A stretch of DNA of 64,000 nt. Source: Pisaster brevispinus. Its lineage: Eukaryota; Echinodermata; Asteroidea; Forcipulatida; Asteriidae. Positions within the stretch are counted from its first letter, which is position 1. Every line of letters begins with the position of its first letter. Shown here piece after piece: positions 21,853 to 32,541 of this stretch. The stretch is from positions 18,172,592 through 18,236,591 of the forward strand of contig JAMKCF010000007.1 of assembly GCA_023634235.1 (NCBI GenBank), given 5' to 3'. The notes under the pieces are model-generated. The model was not told where the DNA came from. It searched no databases and saw nothing but the letters and a program-made list of their open reading frames with translations. The position numbers were made by a program, and so were the translations under genes.

Positions 21853-23493
21853 TCAACACCTGTTAAATTCATGCAGAAGAACCTCATAGCTACTAAGTGG
21901 TTTGACAAAGTGGAAATCAGGTACACCACAATGAGGACATTGTATGTTCTGGGAATAGTCACTGAAGAAGTGGGTCCCTCGAGTAGGGTCAACTACTGGC
22001 TTTCCACATTTTTTGCAGCTAACACGATCCAAGCAACATGGAGAAGCAGCAAATATGTCATACGAGTACAGAGTGCCGAGTTGGTGGTGGCTCCCGTCCC
22101 AACGTGATTTACATATACGGCACACAATACGCTTGACTCCTTCCAAACACTGCATGCAAACAGCACCAAGATACTGGACACGACCATTTAGAACCAGACG
22201 TAGATTCACATCACTATGATTTAGGGGCGTCAAATAGAATGTCCCATCAATAAGAGGGTAACAATCAAAGACTGGCAAACTGTTCTGACACAAGGAACAA
22301 ACCACGGCTGTAACACCATGTGTGGTTAAAGCATTAAATATGAAGGCCCTTACTTCATCATTACCTGGTCCACTGTCATCATCCATTTTTATATGATACG
22401 GGTTACATTTCTGTGGTGGCAATAATTTGACAAATGTAGAAAGATCAATACGATGTATAAATGGTATATCATGAGTACGTGCATAATTTGCACGAGCATC
22501 AGGCATTTTATGACATTTGCGAGAGAGATTTTGCTGGCTACCTCTGCAGTCAAGTATATCACTGTTTAGTTTCTGTCCATTTTTTTCTTGATGCTTTTTT
22601 CCTGGCAATAAAAGCCCACAACCTCCAGCTGGTTGATTTTGATCTCTTGACTTACTGCTACTACTAGAGCTAGGCAGACAATCCCCACTGCTAAACTGTC
22701 CAGGTGATGGCCATTCAAATGAAATCCCAGACTGCTGCTTGCATTGATCTTGTTGACTGACATTTTCAAGGCCATGCTGATTAACATTACAGCTTGTGGA
22801 CAAATTACTTCCACTATTGCGAGGGGACTGGCTCGGTGAGGAAAGACTGTCACTTCTCACAATTGGGCTTTGTGGTGGGGTGTGATTCTCACTGGATGAG
22901 GCAGATGCATGGCGGTGTCGAACATATCCACTACCTGGATGTGAGGTTGAGGGAAGGGTAGTTGCTTTACCAATACTTGGTTTGTCACTAGATTTTTTAC
23001 GGCGGCGTTGCTTACGATGCTGACCTTCATCATTCTCAGCAACCAACCTCCTTGGAGGAATCCAGTCTAGATCCTTCCGCATATGCCCTTTGGCACATTG
23101 GCATGAACATGCCTTCCATGCCAAATCGTAACCTTTTTTAGTCCAGAGGTTCTGCCGCCTTTGTTTTTCGGACCAGCTTCGTGCTCGTCCGGAGGAACGT
23201 AAGAAGGTAAGAACTTCATCTTCCCATTGCTGGAAGCATGTTTTGTGCATGTACTCACCATAAGCGCAATCAGCATTATTACACACCACTTTTTCAACGT
23301 CATCTGGGTCTTGAATATTCACCATTTCACCAATGTTACAACCAAAAGGTGCACAGCAATGCTTAAATCCTTCAGAACCGTTTCCATCTGCGTTTGCATC
23401 ATCCTGAAGTTCCCCTTCATTGTCCACTTCGGCTAATTCAGCTCGAAATCGCTCAGCCTTTAACTTGGCCTTTTCTTCCTTTGTAAACGGCAT
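21853..23493 (-). CDS. HECA: Headcase protein homologue (HECA), 546 aa, single coding exon
   Basis: Homologue of Drosophila headcase / human HECA, a cytoplasmic regulator known for branching and proliferation control and growth restriction. Residues 45-150 form the Cys/His-rich N-terminal Headcase domain: KHCCAPFGC, VVCNNADCAYGEYMHKTCF, GRARSWSEKQRRQNLWTKKG, CSCQCAKGH, DWIPPRR. Residues 150-340 are a Ser/Pro/Gln-rich linker. Residues 345-535 are the conserved second region: IDLSTFVKLLP, CSLCQNSLPVFDCYPLIDGT, CMQCLEGVKRIVCRICKSRW, QLGTLYSYDIFAASPCC, CKKCGKPVVD, CPHCGVPDFHFVKPLSSYEV, with paired Cys suggesting metal sites. An in-frame TAG lies nine bases before the ATG, so the start is firm on this exon. 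No frameshifts; length is as expected for the family. Confidence 0.95.
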   Translation of the reverse strand: MPFTKEEKAKLKAERFRAELAEVDNEGELQDDANADGNGSEGFKHCCAPFGCNIGEMVNIQDPDDVEKVVCNNADCAYGEYMHKTCFQQWEDEVLTFLRSSGRARSWSEKQRRQNLWTKKGYDLAWKACSCQCAKGHMRKDLDWIPPRRLVAENDEGQHRKQRRRKKSSDKPSIGKATTLPSTSHPGSGYVRHRHASASSSENHTPPQSPIVRSDSLSSPSQSPRNSGSNLSTSCNVNQHGLENVSQQDQCKQQSGISFEWPSPGQFSSGDCLPSSSSSSKSRDQNQPAGGCGLLLPGKKHQEKNGQKLNSDILDCRGSQQNLSRKCHKMPDARANYARTHDIPFIHRIDLSTFVKLLPPQKCNPYHIKMDDDSGPGNDEVRAFIFNALTTHGVTAVVCSLCQNSLPVFDCYPLIDGTFYLTPLNHSDVNLRLVLNGRVQYLGAVCMQCLEGVKRIVCRICKSRWDGSHHQLGTLYSYDIFAASPCCLDRVSCKKCGKPVVDPTRGTHFFSDYSQNIQCPHCGVPDFHFVKPLSSYEVLLHEFNRC

Positions 23494-24088
23494 GGCTGGC
23501 TATTTATACCAAGATGCAAAATCTCACCTGTACATTTAGAGTGCTCAGGTTGTGGAGCATCACTTAGAAGAACGCGGTCAGTACTCCCTCAGCTCAGTAT
23601 CACAGACACAGTTGAGTTTTTGTTGTTCATAACATGGTAAGACTAGACTCTGCTGAGCCTATTTTGTTCACGTTAGTTCAGGCTCTACTGAAACAAAACC
23701 ACAATTAACCATGGAAGCAGCTAAGCTGAATTGAACTTGTTTTCAGCCAATATCATAATATGAACGAACTGCTGTCTTACAGCTAAGCGAGTAGAGAACT
23801 AGACTAGTGGTAGTAGAGGTAGGTTGGTTCCTTCAATCCTTGATACACCGTGAAAATAACGACAAATAACACCCCAGATGGGATGTACACAGGCATTAAG
23901 TATCCATGTTTTTATTCCATGCAACTATCCACGTACTACGGCGGCGGACGGACTGCTTCAATCGCACACAGAGAGATGCTCAGAGTACATTATTCATATC
24001 TGCGCACGACCCGGGCGTATCCACACGGACTGATGCTGGCTCTGAATGTCTGACATAGTGTACGTGTACATAGATTGTAGGCACTGTA

Positions 24089-24146
24089 TATCAATGATAT
24101 GTGTGTGTGGTGTGTACATGTATGTACATGTACATGTACATGTGTA
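24089..24146 (+). repeat. TG / TACATG simple repeat
   Basis: Runs of TGTG and self-complementary GTACATGTAC units. The same motif recurs at about 11346-11372, 1388-1402, 39652 and elsewhere, and seems to be a genome-wide simple-sequence habit. Confidence 0.8.
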
Positions 24147-25910
24147 CATCAGTCGCCCATACGCACCATCGCAATCTGTTGTGTGTGCAACTTTCCCCCT
24201 CTGCCAAACATGATCAACAACACAGCTTGCTTTCCAGGTCAGGAGGCGTGGCCAACCTTCATTAAGTTTAATGTGTCACTCGGACGCCGTGGACGGATAT
24301 TGATTGGCCAAGTATTATGACCTTTATATATTTGCATAAAACTCTTACAAGTAAACCGTGCATTTTAGATTTTGGCTTCTCGCCAAAATCCGTGCCTGGA
24401 TGGAATCCAGGGACCGACAGCGTCCATACCAGAGGCTTTTATTTTTTGCTCGCTGGCGTGCTGCATGTGATGGGCGGCCATTTGGGCCAAAAAAGACAAC
24501 ATAGAAAATACAAAGCAAACACACACACACAGGCACACCCACACAATATTGAAACAAAAAACAAACAGTAAATCACGCATACAAAAACTTTACAAATTGA
24601 CACACACACAAATAAAATTTGAGTTGCTGTCTAATAGTGTCCATTTCTGGGTTGCTGTCATTGTTGTCCATTAGACTATGGGCCGTGGCTCTGAAATCCT
24701 TCTAGAAAACGATTCTTGTTCTCTCCGGAGAGGGTTTGCATGAAATTTAGCCCAGTTGTAGATAATATGTGTCTAAGCAAGAATCCAATTGTTCCCACGC
24801 TCAAATGTTGCACATTAATGTGTAATTCACGGATAAAATTTCACATTTTTGAACATAAAGAAAAACATAAGAAAAACAGCGCCCTCAATTGACCAAAAAA
24901 AGAGAGGCTTTCTCCAGCTAGGCACAGTTTACCCCCAAAAAAATTCACATTATGATGTGGAAACCTTTAGATCATGTATGCTAACAACATTTCTAAAAGT
25001 TTGTATGCTTATATCAACTATTGGAACACCACTTTTCAACTGTACTTGGTGTGCACTTTTCAACTGTACTCCATGCTCCAACACACTATTTTCAGGCAAT
25101 TAACAATTCAGGTATAACACATGGAAAGGAATGGGGTACATCACAAGTATAAACAACCCGACTGGGGGAGGGGTTCAGTCTTGCCAAATAAATAAGCAAA
25201 CTATTTCATGTTGATTGTAAAATAACTGGAGTTTTTGATATACTTTTTAACCCACAAAGTATGTCAAAACAGCCCTTAGAAAAAGAAACAAACCTCAGAT
25301 ATTTCCATCTTTGAATTTATTGAATGTCAATTCAACTTGCATAATCAAAAATATAAATACTGAATTAAATATATTGTTAGTTTTTGTACTTGAATTTTCC
25401 TGTCCCTATAAATCATTTTCTGTAGAAAATGTCCTACAAATGTTATCATCATTTGTTAAAAAAACCCATTCCTTTGTGCATTAAAATTTTGTTTAAATTT
25501 CACACCACAGCTCTGTATGAGTTTAAAACAGTCCCCTGTATGAATAACAAACTCATAATCTACAAAAAGAACCACATAATACCATGTCATAATGGTCATG
25601 GTTTGTGTGCATAAAGACAAAGGAATGCTCATTTAACAAATGTTAACCTTTTATTTCAACACTTTGAATAATACAAAATGTGTGTATCGATTATTAATGA
25701 AGTGTGATAAGATAAAGAATTGAAATGTAAATGCAACGTTAATGTCCTTTTCAATATTTTCCATTTTAAAATAATATATACATGAAGATGCTCTATGGTA
25801 GTTGTAAAAAAATATAAAAAGTTAAAATAAGTATTTAAAAATAGTGATGTGCTAGGAAAGTTGATTGGTGATGGAGAATGATCTCAGATTAGATTATCAA
25901 TTTCTAGTCA

Positions 25911-25950
25911 GACAGTCTGGGCCCAATTTTACAAAACCTGTAAGTAGCAG
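25911..25950 (+). repeat. Harbinger-like terminal sequence
   Basis: GACAGTCTGGGCCCAATTTT closely matches GACAATCTGGGCCCAATTTG at 44151, which lies just upstream of a HARBI1-like fragment. A transposon end is inferred. The partner end was not found. Confidence 0.4.
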
Positions 25951-26538
25951 AGTTGTTGCTTACTGGACCGTTGTCATTTCATTAAAAAAAAGCTAACCAT
26001 AATCATACTGAAAGGTATGCTTAATGTGGCATCCTGGTTCTTTTCAGAACTCCTAAGTTCAGAACAGACCACAGTGTTTTGTTACAAGAAACACTTCACC
26101 TGATTACTTCTCATCACAAACCTTTAAATATCATTTAATTACTACTGTTTGTTGACCATAACATTGCACATGCAACTTTCAATTAATGTGGTTCTGAAAA
26201 GAAACTTAGTTTTAAATTGATGGTCCTGTCACATGCACTGCCAATGTAGAGAATTTGCGTAATTACATAGTACATGTACAGGTATTAGAAACTACTAAAA
26301 TAAAAAATATCTTGTACATGTAGTCATCAGTATCACCTGCTCCTCCCCCTTTTTTTCCCAAAACAGACAAGAGCCCTACAGCCACCATTTTACCCAACCA
26401 AACACATACATGCATAAGTTGATTACCTGTATTTTATTTTATTTATTTACTCCAACTTTTTTTCTTTCTTTTTTTAAGGGGGGTGTAGGGTTGTACACAC
26501 ATTATTCATGGTTAAATGTGGAATGTGCGATTTGGGCT

Positions 26539-28527
26539 GTAAAAAGCGTTTGAATACCGAGTTTCATGGCAAATGATGCAAACTCTCGGTAAAATATGAG
26601 CAGATGATAAGGTTTCCTCTTTCTTCATTGAAGAACTTGACTGGAGCATTCAAATTCTCTTTTGAGCAGGCTCTGAGTCTTCCTCTCTGATGTGAGAAGA
26701 TTCACTGAGATCTGGTTGGGGAACAAAAAATACATAACAAAATTAAGTCCCTCTTCAATGATTTTTCTAAAATGTAAATAATACTTTTTAAACAAAAACA
26801 AGCAAAACAGTTTTAAAAATACAAAGGTGGGAACCATTTTATGGAAGTCACTACAAGCAATTTATTTCAAACTGGCAACTCGAAAGATATGCAGGCTCGG
26901 CAGTCTCTGAATTTGTTTGTTGATCTGTCGAGGAATTAAAAATTTATTCGGTGCTACAATTAATTCCCCACTCATGGAGACAATTTTTGTTCCCTTTTTA
27001 TGAATTTTTTGTATTTGTAAAAATGTTGAAAATCTTGCAAATATGGACACTCCTTCGTGCAAAGGCCACTGGGACTGGGAGGAGGGTTACTGATTACTGC
27101 ACCTACCCAAGACTTAGTATAGCTGATAAACGTAGCTCTTGAGTCTTGGTCATGAGCCTTAGACATCAGGGCTACAAAGAGTACTGTGTACAAATATGGG
27201 TCTGAATGCCCAACATGTTCTTTATACTTTATTATAGTGTGTCCGTGCAATACGTGCATGAACACCTCTTGGTTTTTTTTTGTCTTTCTTTTTAAACATT
27301 TTTCTTGTGACATTTACATTGAAGGATGAAGCCAGGGCAAAATTTTTTCTACCCATCATAATGGTGCGATTGTGTACATCATAACCAGTTGAAACAACAT
27401 GTTGAACATGTGGACCAATTTATTTTGACTCACCGCCCAGCTCTATAAAACTTTTAAAAATAGAAATGTTGGTAGCGAATACAATAGCTACTGCGGTACA
27501 GTTTCGCAGCTAGCCACCCAATCTCAGACAAAGTCTAAATAATAAGAGCAAGAGACGACTTTTTTTCTAAGTCTGTTGAGTACTCAACCTTAGTAACTAA
27601 TCATGCAGTCACAAATGTCAAAAATAAATGTTCAATATAAAACTTGAAACAATTCTCTAACCTTCAGCAGCAGGCACATGTTCCTTATCTCGCTTCTGCC
27701 TGGCAAGTACGTCCCGTCTTTGTTTTGTAGCATCCGTGATTATTGGTAACCCTTCCGATGAAAAGGGGGAAAACCACCATCGTTGCGTTAGGTACTAACT
27801 TAGTGCAGCAGCGCAAGCTTGCATGAGCTGCACCATCACCGCCACTATTATTGCAAGAAACTTCTCGCTATTTCAGCTGATTTTCCGTCAAGTTCCTTCC
27901 AAATCTGCACACATTGTCTGAATTTTGTCCACTATGTTTCAGTTATAGGTGTAAAGGCTTCATGAACATCACACAAATGGGCATAAACACTGTAAATTAG
28001 ACTGCTTCTCGCTGTCTGTTTCTGACATGTTGCCCACATGACGATCCAGCTGCGTGAAAATTTGTTTATGTAGAGCGCATTTTATAGATCTGCACAATAT
28101 CGAGATTGCACAAAATTTTGCTCAATTTCATATTAAGTGACCAGTCTTGGAATGCAGAATGAGCAGCGCAATCTCCAAATTGTGCAAATTCGTAAATGCG
28201 CTTCGCTTCTACATAATACGTCGCAGCGCGTTCCTTCGTACATCCGCACGCTTCCATAAGACCAATTTTGATTGCTCAATTGCCTGATGAGAGACCAAAT
28301 TTCATTGGACAACCTACTCGCGCCTGACTCAGTTACCGTATATCGTTGCACAAATTAGGGCGATTTTTGTCGTCAAAGTACGAAATAATGTGCAATATTT
28401 GAGCGTGGGAACAAGCAAAAATTGCAATTTGGTATTATTATCTTCGTTTTTAAGTGGTTACTGAGTAAACCCTCTGTTGAAGAGAACAAGACTGTAAGAT
28501 ACGACTGGACGGCCGACGGTCTACATG
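26539..28527. repeat. Left arm of a ~2-kb inverted repeat
   Basis: Its reverse complement runs along 62085-64000 with high identity by eye. Landmarks: AAAAAGCGTTTGAATACCGA here versus its complement at the window end, and GGCCGACGGTCTA here versus TAGACCGTCGGCC at 62085. The right arm is cut by the window edge, so the true arms may be longer. Differences are small indels, one 84-bp insertion in the right arm, and about 34 extra bases here near 27790. Confidence 0.88.
26665..28031 (-). pseudogene. Unrecognised two-part coding remnant in left arm
   Basis: On the - strand, from about 28031, MSETDSEKQSNLQ, then an open stretch WTKFRQCVQIWKELDGKSAE, then after a short gap QRWWFSPFSSEGLPIITDA and KQRRDVLARQKRDKEHVPAA up to a GTTAG donor near 27663. 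It continues after a PyAG acceptor near 26715 with DLSESSHIREEDSEPAQKRI and a stop. The junction phases agree (G + AT = Asp). Stops interrupt the first part. The family is unknown to me: Trp-rich N-terminal part, basic C-terminal part. Could be a captured host gene or a transposon accessory gene. Confidence 0.4.
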
Positions 28528-29710
28528 TCTGAGTTGTAGTTAGTGTAATGCTGTCATAGTTTTGGTCTTGCTGTGCATGTGTTTGTTTGGGGTTTAGTGT
28601 TGGTTATTATGTTTTATATTATTAATGTTTAAAATTTGTTTATCAACTACGTAATTTCTTTAGTTTATATTTTGAACTCTTCTTAATGATGTAAAAATAA
28701 AACTCAATTCTGCCTCACTAAGGATGTGAAGTTTTTATTTCCGAAATACATAATTCAAACAATAATAAAAACGAAAGAGTAGGGCCTAACGCACCCAAAT
28801 TCAAACATTAAATATAACATATATGCAAACAAAATGCTGTTTTTAAAGTGTTTATAAAATAAAACTATAACAAACCACAAGTAAAATGCTAAAATAGTTT
28901 CTAACAAAATTCACATAAATTTTTTATAAAAAATAAATATAACGTAAGTAACTCACCAATAAACAAAATTTCACAATAAATGAACACTGAAAGTGCTGAA
29001 AATATAACATGGAGGGCCTTCTATATAAACCTGTTGAAAAATAACTAAAAACAGAACCTCTGTGTTGTTTGAAGGTTATAAACCACAGGGGAAACTGACT
29101 GGGTAAGTTTTATATGATATTTTGAGGTTGAAAAAACAAACTTTACTAGAGCAGGATTTAAACCACCAAACGGCCTCTGGCCGGTCTACCTTGCCGGCGC
29201 TACATCAGGTCAGCTATAGCCCTATGTTGGCGGTCTCCCATATTGGTCAATATCTGTGTTCGGCCCAGGGATCACATCCACGATACAACATGGTGTGTTG
29301 TTTCAAATAGCTGTGCCGACATAGTGGTCGTAACAGCTATTGTTTTCGTTAAGGTTTTTAATTTTTTTATTCTTTTCTTGCGAATAGTTCTTTATTCTTA
29401 TTCTGCTGATTTCGATTTTTGCTCTCCTCTTTAAGTCATATTATTCATTTTAATACGACAGAGTCAGATCTTAAATCCTAGTTACAAAAAAGTTGCCAAA
29501 ACATAATTAGCATAACTTATTGATTGACTTAGTTATAAATGACACGAATATTTAATTAGCTAATGTGGACCACCATAATCTCAAAAATTAAAGTGCTTTC
29601 AATCCTACAACGTTCCCAGCGGTACGATCTCACCGCGCCAATCTTTTTGTTTTCCCAATGGGAAAGAAAAAACAAATTGCTTTGATCAATCGTAACCCTA
29701 GCCCGAACAT
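28528..29710. other. AT-rich intergenic sequence
   Basis: No supported gene. Contains the tRNA-like SINE fragment at 29145-29223 and several AATAAA (for example about 28697) without a matching gene. Confidence 0.5.
29145..29223 (-). mobile_element. Degraded tRNA-like SINE head
   Basis: Read on the - strand, GGGCTATAGCTGACCTG, GTAGCGCCGGCAAGGTAGAC, then GTGGTTTAAATCCTGCTCTA resembles a class I tRNA: a decayed A box (AGCTCAGTTGGTAGAGC-like), an anticodon-arm-like CCGG stem and a B box (GGTTTAAATCC). It differs from the tRNA-Ser SINEs at 14.2 and 37.2 kb, so it is a second SINE type. Confidence 0.5.
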
Positions 29711-32267
29711 CAGCTAGGCAATTCCACGCAAGTGCGACACGAGGGTCAACATTTTAAAATGCTTTTTTCTCAAATATCTTTTGCAAAATTGATAGGGTAT
29801 ATTTTGAAGTTTCTAGAAATGAAAAAAAAAAATTCCAGACCAATTATTTTGTAAGTTACAGCACTCTGAAGTTGACACTACGTTTATGCTACCAATCGTA
29901 GGTAAGAACACACAACTTATTTCTTTTTGTATTTTTCATTAATCTAATGGTATTTAATTTATTTTTGTGTTAAAATAACAGCTCTCAGTGGCTATTTTTA
30001 GGAAAATAACTTTTATTTATATGAATTAATGTTGGCTACCCAGGATGTGCCGTCAAAATAACGCTAGGCTTAATGTAATGTCAGTCACAAAAAAACACTG
30101 ATTTCTCTCTTAAAAGCATACATGATAGCAATTAAAATTTGCCCTTCATTATTTTCTTAGTTTGGGGTCTGGGTAGAGCAATAATGTTATCAACTTGGCA
30201 AATAATTGTTATTTAGAGATTTGGTTAATTAAACAAAAGTGTAATGTCAGTCACATGTAATGTTAGTCACGATATTGTAATGTCAGTCACGTTATTACAT
30301 GAGTCAATGGAAGAAATTTTGAACAGTGGATGGACTGATAACTTGTTTATTACTCACAATGCAACTTAATGAAACTAATCTTATCTTGAAACAATGCTCT
30401 TTGATTCATTAATTTGTATTAATCCACCATCGTCCATCATTTACAGGTAAGTGAATAACATATGGATTTTTGTGTGAAATGTACCCCAGTTAAGGCACAT
30501 TGTCCATCATGAATATTTTCATTGATTGAAGTAAAAGTAATTCTAAACAATTATTTCTTCCTAAATAGAGGCATAACTATTACACGAGTCTGTCACACAC
30601 TACACACGTTTTACAAGAGAGTAATAATGAGGATGCCAAAGGCAACAGCAGAGAGACCGGGCGCAGGGGAAAAAATAAAAAAAGGGAATTGTATTAGGCA
30701 TACAAGGAAAGAAGTACAGAGGAAAAAAAGAGAAGAAGGTCAACAAAAAGACACAAAGAGGAGTATGCTACATGTATCTAAAACTGACCAGAAGAAACTC
30801 TGAACAGAGAGATGTCATCAAAACAGAGAGAGTGTTTCAAGGTGTCGCACTCTGAAGAAGCAGAGAGTCAGCTCAATCATCTGATTCATCTCCTTCAAAA
30901 TTGGGGATACATGTAGTGCTGTTTTGATGGGAAGGACATTAGGACAAGACTGTTTTGTGGAGTATTGTGATTGTAATGTAAAGTATGTTAACTGAACTGC
31001 TACTCCACCAAGCTGTAGATTTACAAAGTGGTACTCATGGTTTTCGGGGGGGGGGGGGTTGGGGGTGGTTCAACCTTAAATTATATCTAGATTTAATAAC
31101 AATGTAATAACAAACTTCTTGGATCCTGACAACAATCTGACAATGTTAGTGTTCACATAGAGCAAGGAGGTGTTCAGTTTGCTGTACTTCATGTGCTTTT
31201 TGTGGTATCTATTTTGACCGTCGCTAAGTACATTTTGTAGATCAGTTCCTGAACTACACCATTTTCTTAATAGCGATAGTACCTGTACCACATGGTGTAT
31301 TGCAAATTAGAAAAAAAGAGAGACAAAAAGGAAGAGAATCTTATACCTGACCATGTTGAATGTTGCTCTCCTGCTAGGATGGGAGAGTACATGTTTTGAT
31401 CACAATCTGGTAGGCATGTGCTTTTAGCAGTCATGTGAAATATCCCAATACAAGTCACGTATACATGTACAACAATGCTTGACAATTTTGAAATAGCAGT
31501 TTTATAAAATGTCTCTTCTTCTCTCAATTATTTTATGCATGTGAAAAGCAACACAAATGTTATTCAACTGACAAAGATTATTTTACTAAAAAGGGGAGCA
31601 CCCATCCCTTTGTATGAATTTTCTTAAATAAAAACTTTCTCCCGACTTGCAAACAACAAAAAAGTCAGCTTATGTTTAGCTTTTTATATATTTTATAAAA
31701 TTTAATGCATTTTTCAACCATTAAACATCTTAAAGTTGTAGTTATTCCTTTAAATATAGCATAAACAGTTAAATGATGTTTCTCTTGTTGACAGAAAATT
31801 TATTGTTTCAGTGTTAAATTTTTGTTACTGTTATTACAGCAGATGTTATGAATGCGTAATGTCAGTCACGGTAATGTCAGTCACGGAGGTTAATTTGCAT
31901 ATATGTTAAAAAATTAATGAAGAGTTTTGTCCATCTTACTACATGTGTTAGTTACCCTATTAGGTATAATGTTCATATGGATTTAGATCTGTAGCACTTT
32001 TAACTTGAAGAGAAATTTTAAAAACATGTACTACAGTTTGGTTGCGTCGCTTTTTGTAATGTCAGTCACGGCAGTTAACAACCTCCCTAGTCGGAAAAGC
32101 TGAACTTAAAATTTAAAAGTTTCAATACTAGGATTGTGTATTCAGGTCCTAGTATCCCCCATGCCAAACATGGTTCAGATGGCTGTTATTGTTTAGACAC
32201 TACAGCTGATTTGATATTCACAATTAGTAAAAAACGTAATGTCAGTCACGGTGGAATTGCCCAGCTG
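29711..32267. mobile_element. Unassigned element with 17-bp terminal inverted repeats and internal 14-mer array
   Basis: The left end CAGCTAGGCAATTCCAC (29711-29727) is the near-perfect complement of GTGGAATTGCCCAGCTG at 32251-32267 (one mismatch). Between them lie eight copies of GTAATGTCAGTCAC. No clear target duplication. One open frame (30630-30803) encodes a Lys/Arg-rich stretch (RMPKATAERPGAGEKIKKGN and onward) that I cannot assign. A non-autonomous or decayed DNA transposon of undetermined superfamily is inferred. Confidence 0.55.
30075..32249 (+). repeat. Eight dispersed copies of GTAATGTCAGTCAC, one orientation
   Basis: Copies start at 30075, 30241, 30257 (one mismatch, GTTAGTCAC), 30277, 31856, 31871, 32056 and 32236; several are followed by GG. 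They cluster at the two ends of the 29711-32267 element, and the last lies two bases from the right terminal repeat. All are on the + strand. Subterminal transposase-binding sites are one explanation. Confidence 0.8.
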
Positions 32268-32541
32268 ACGTCACACTTCGTGGCTTGTGAATAACGCCAG
32301 ATACCTGCCTTCAGCGCCTGGCGGGATACCGCCAAATGTACTGTCGCCATCCCTTCTTGGTACCAAGTGCAGGATCGACTAAAATGCGGAGACGAGGCTT
32401 GGTTAATACAAGAAATAATACAGGCATTATGGTTTTTTCAGCAGGTCAACAGAGGGCGCTGGTGTACAGTGGAAAAATTGGTAGCGTAAAGGTTACAAGG
32501 TCACGTTTGGTTCTGACAGTCGTAAATATCATATATTTATG

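Larger units (their letters stand above)
23494..26538. other. Region upstream of HECA to the left arm of the large inverted repeat
   Basis: The first few hundred bases should hold the HECA promoter and 5' UTR. GGTATAAATA lies on the - strand only eight bases from the ATG and CAGGTGAG just beyond, so TATA use or a splice donor there is doubtful. Further on are a TG/TACATG simple repeat (24089-24146), a short fragment of the large inverted repeat at about 24789-24832 (TTGTTCCCACGCTCAAATGT), and a Harbinger-type end at 25911. No other gene seen. Confidence 0.45.

Noticed and set aside
23501..23510. TATA box of HECA (GGTATAAATA on the - strand)
   Set aside because: Only eight bases before the ATG; a start site ~30 bases downstream would fall inside the coding sequence.
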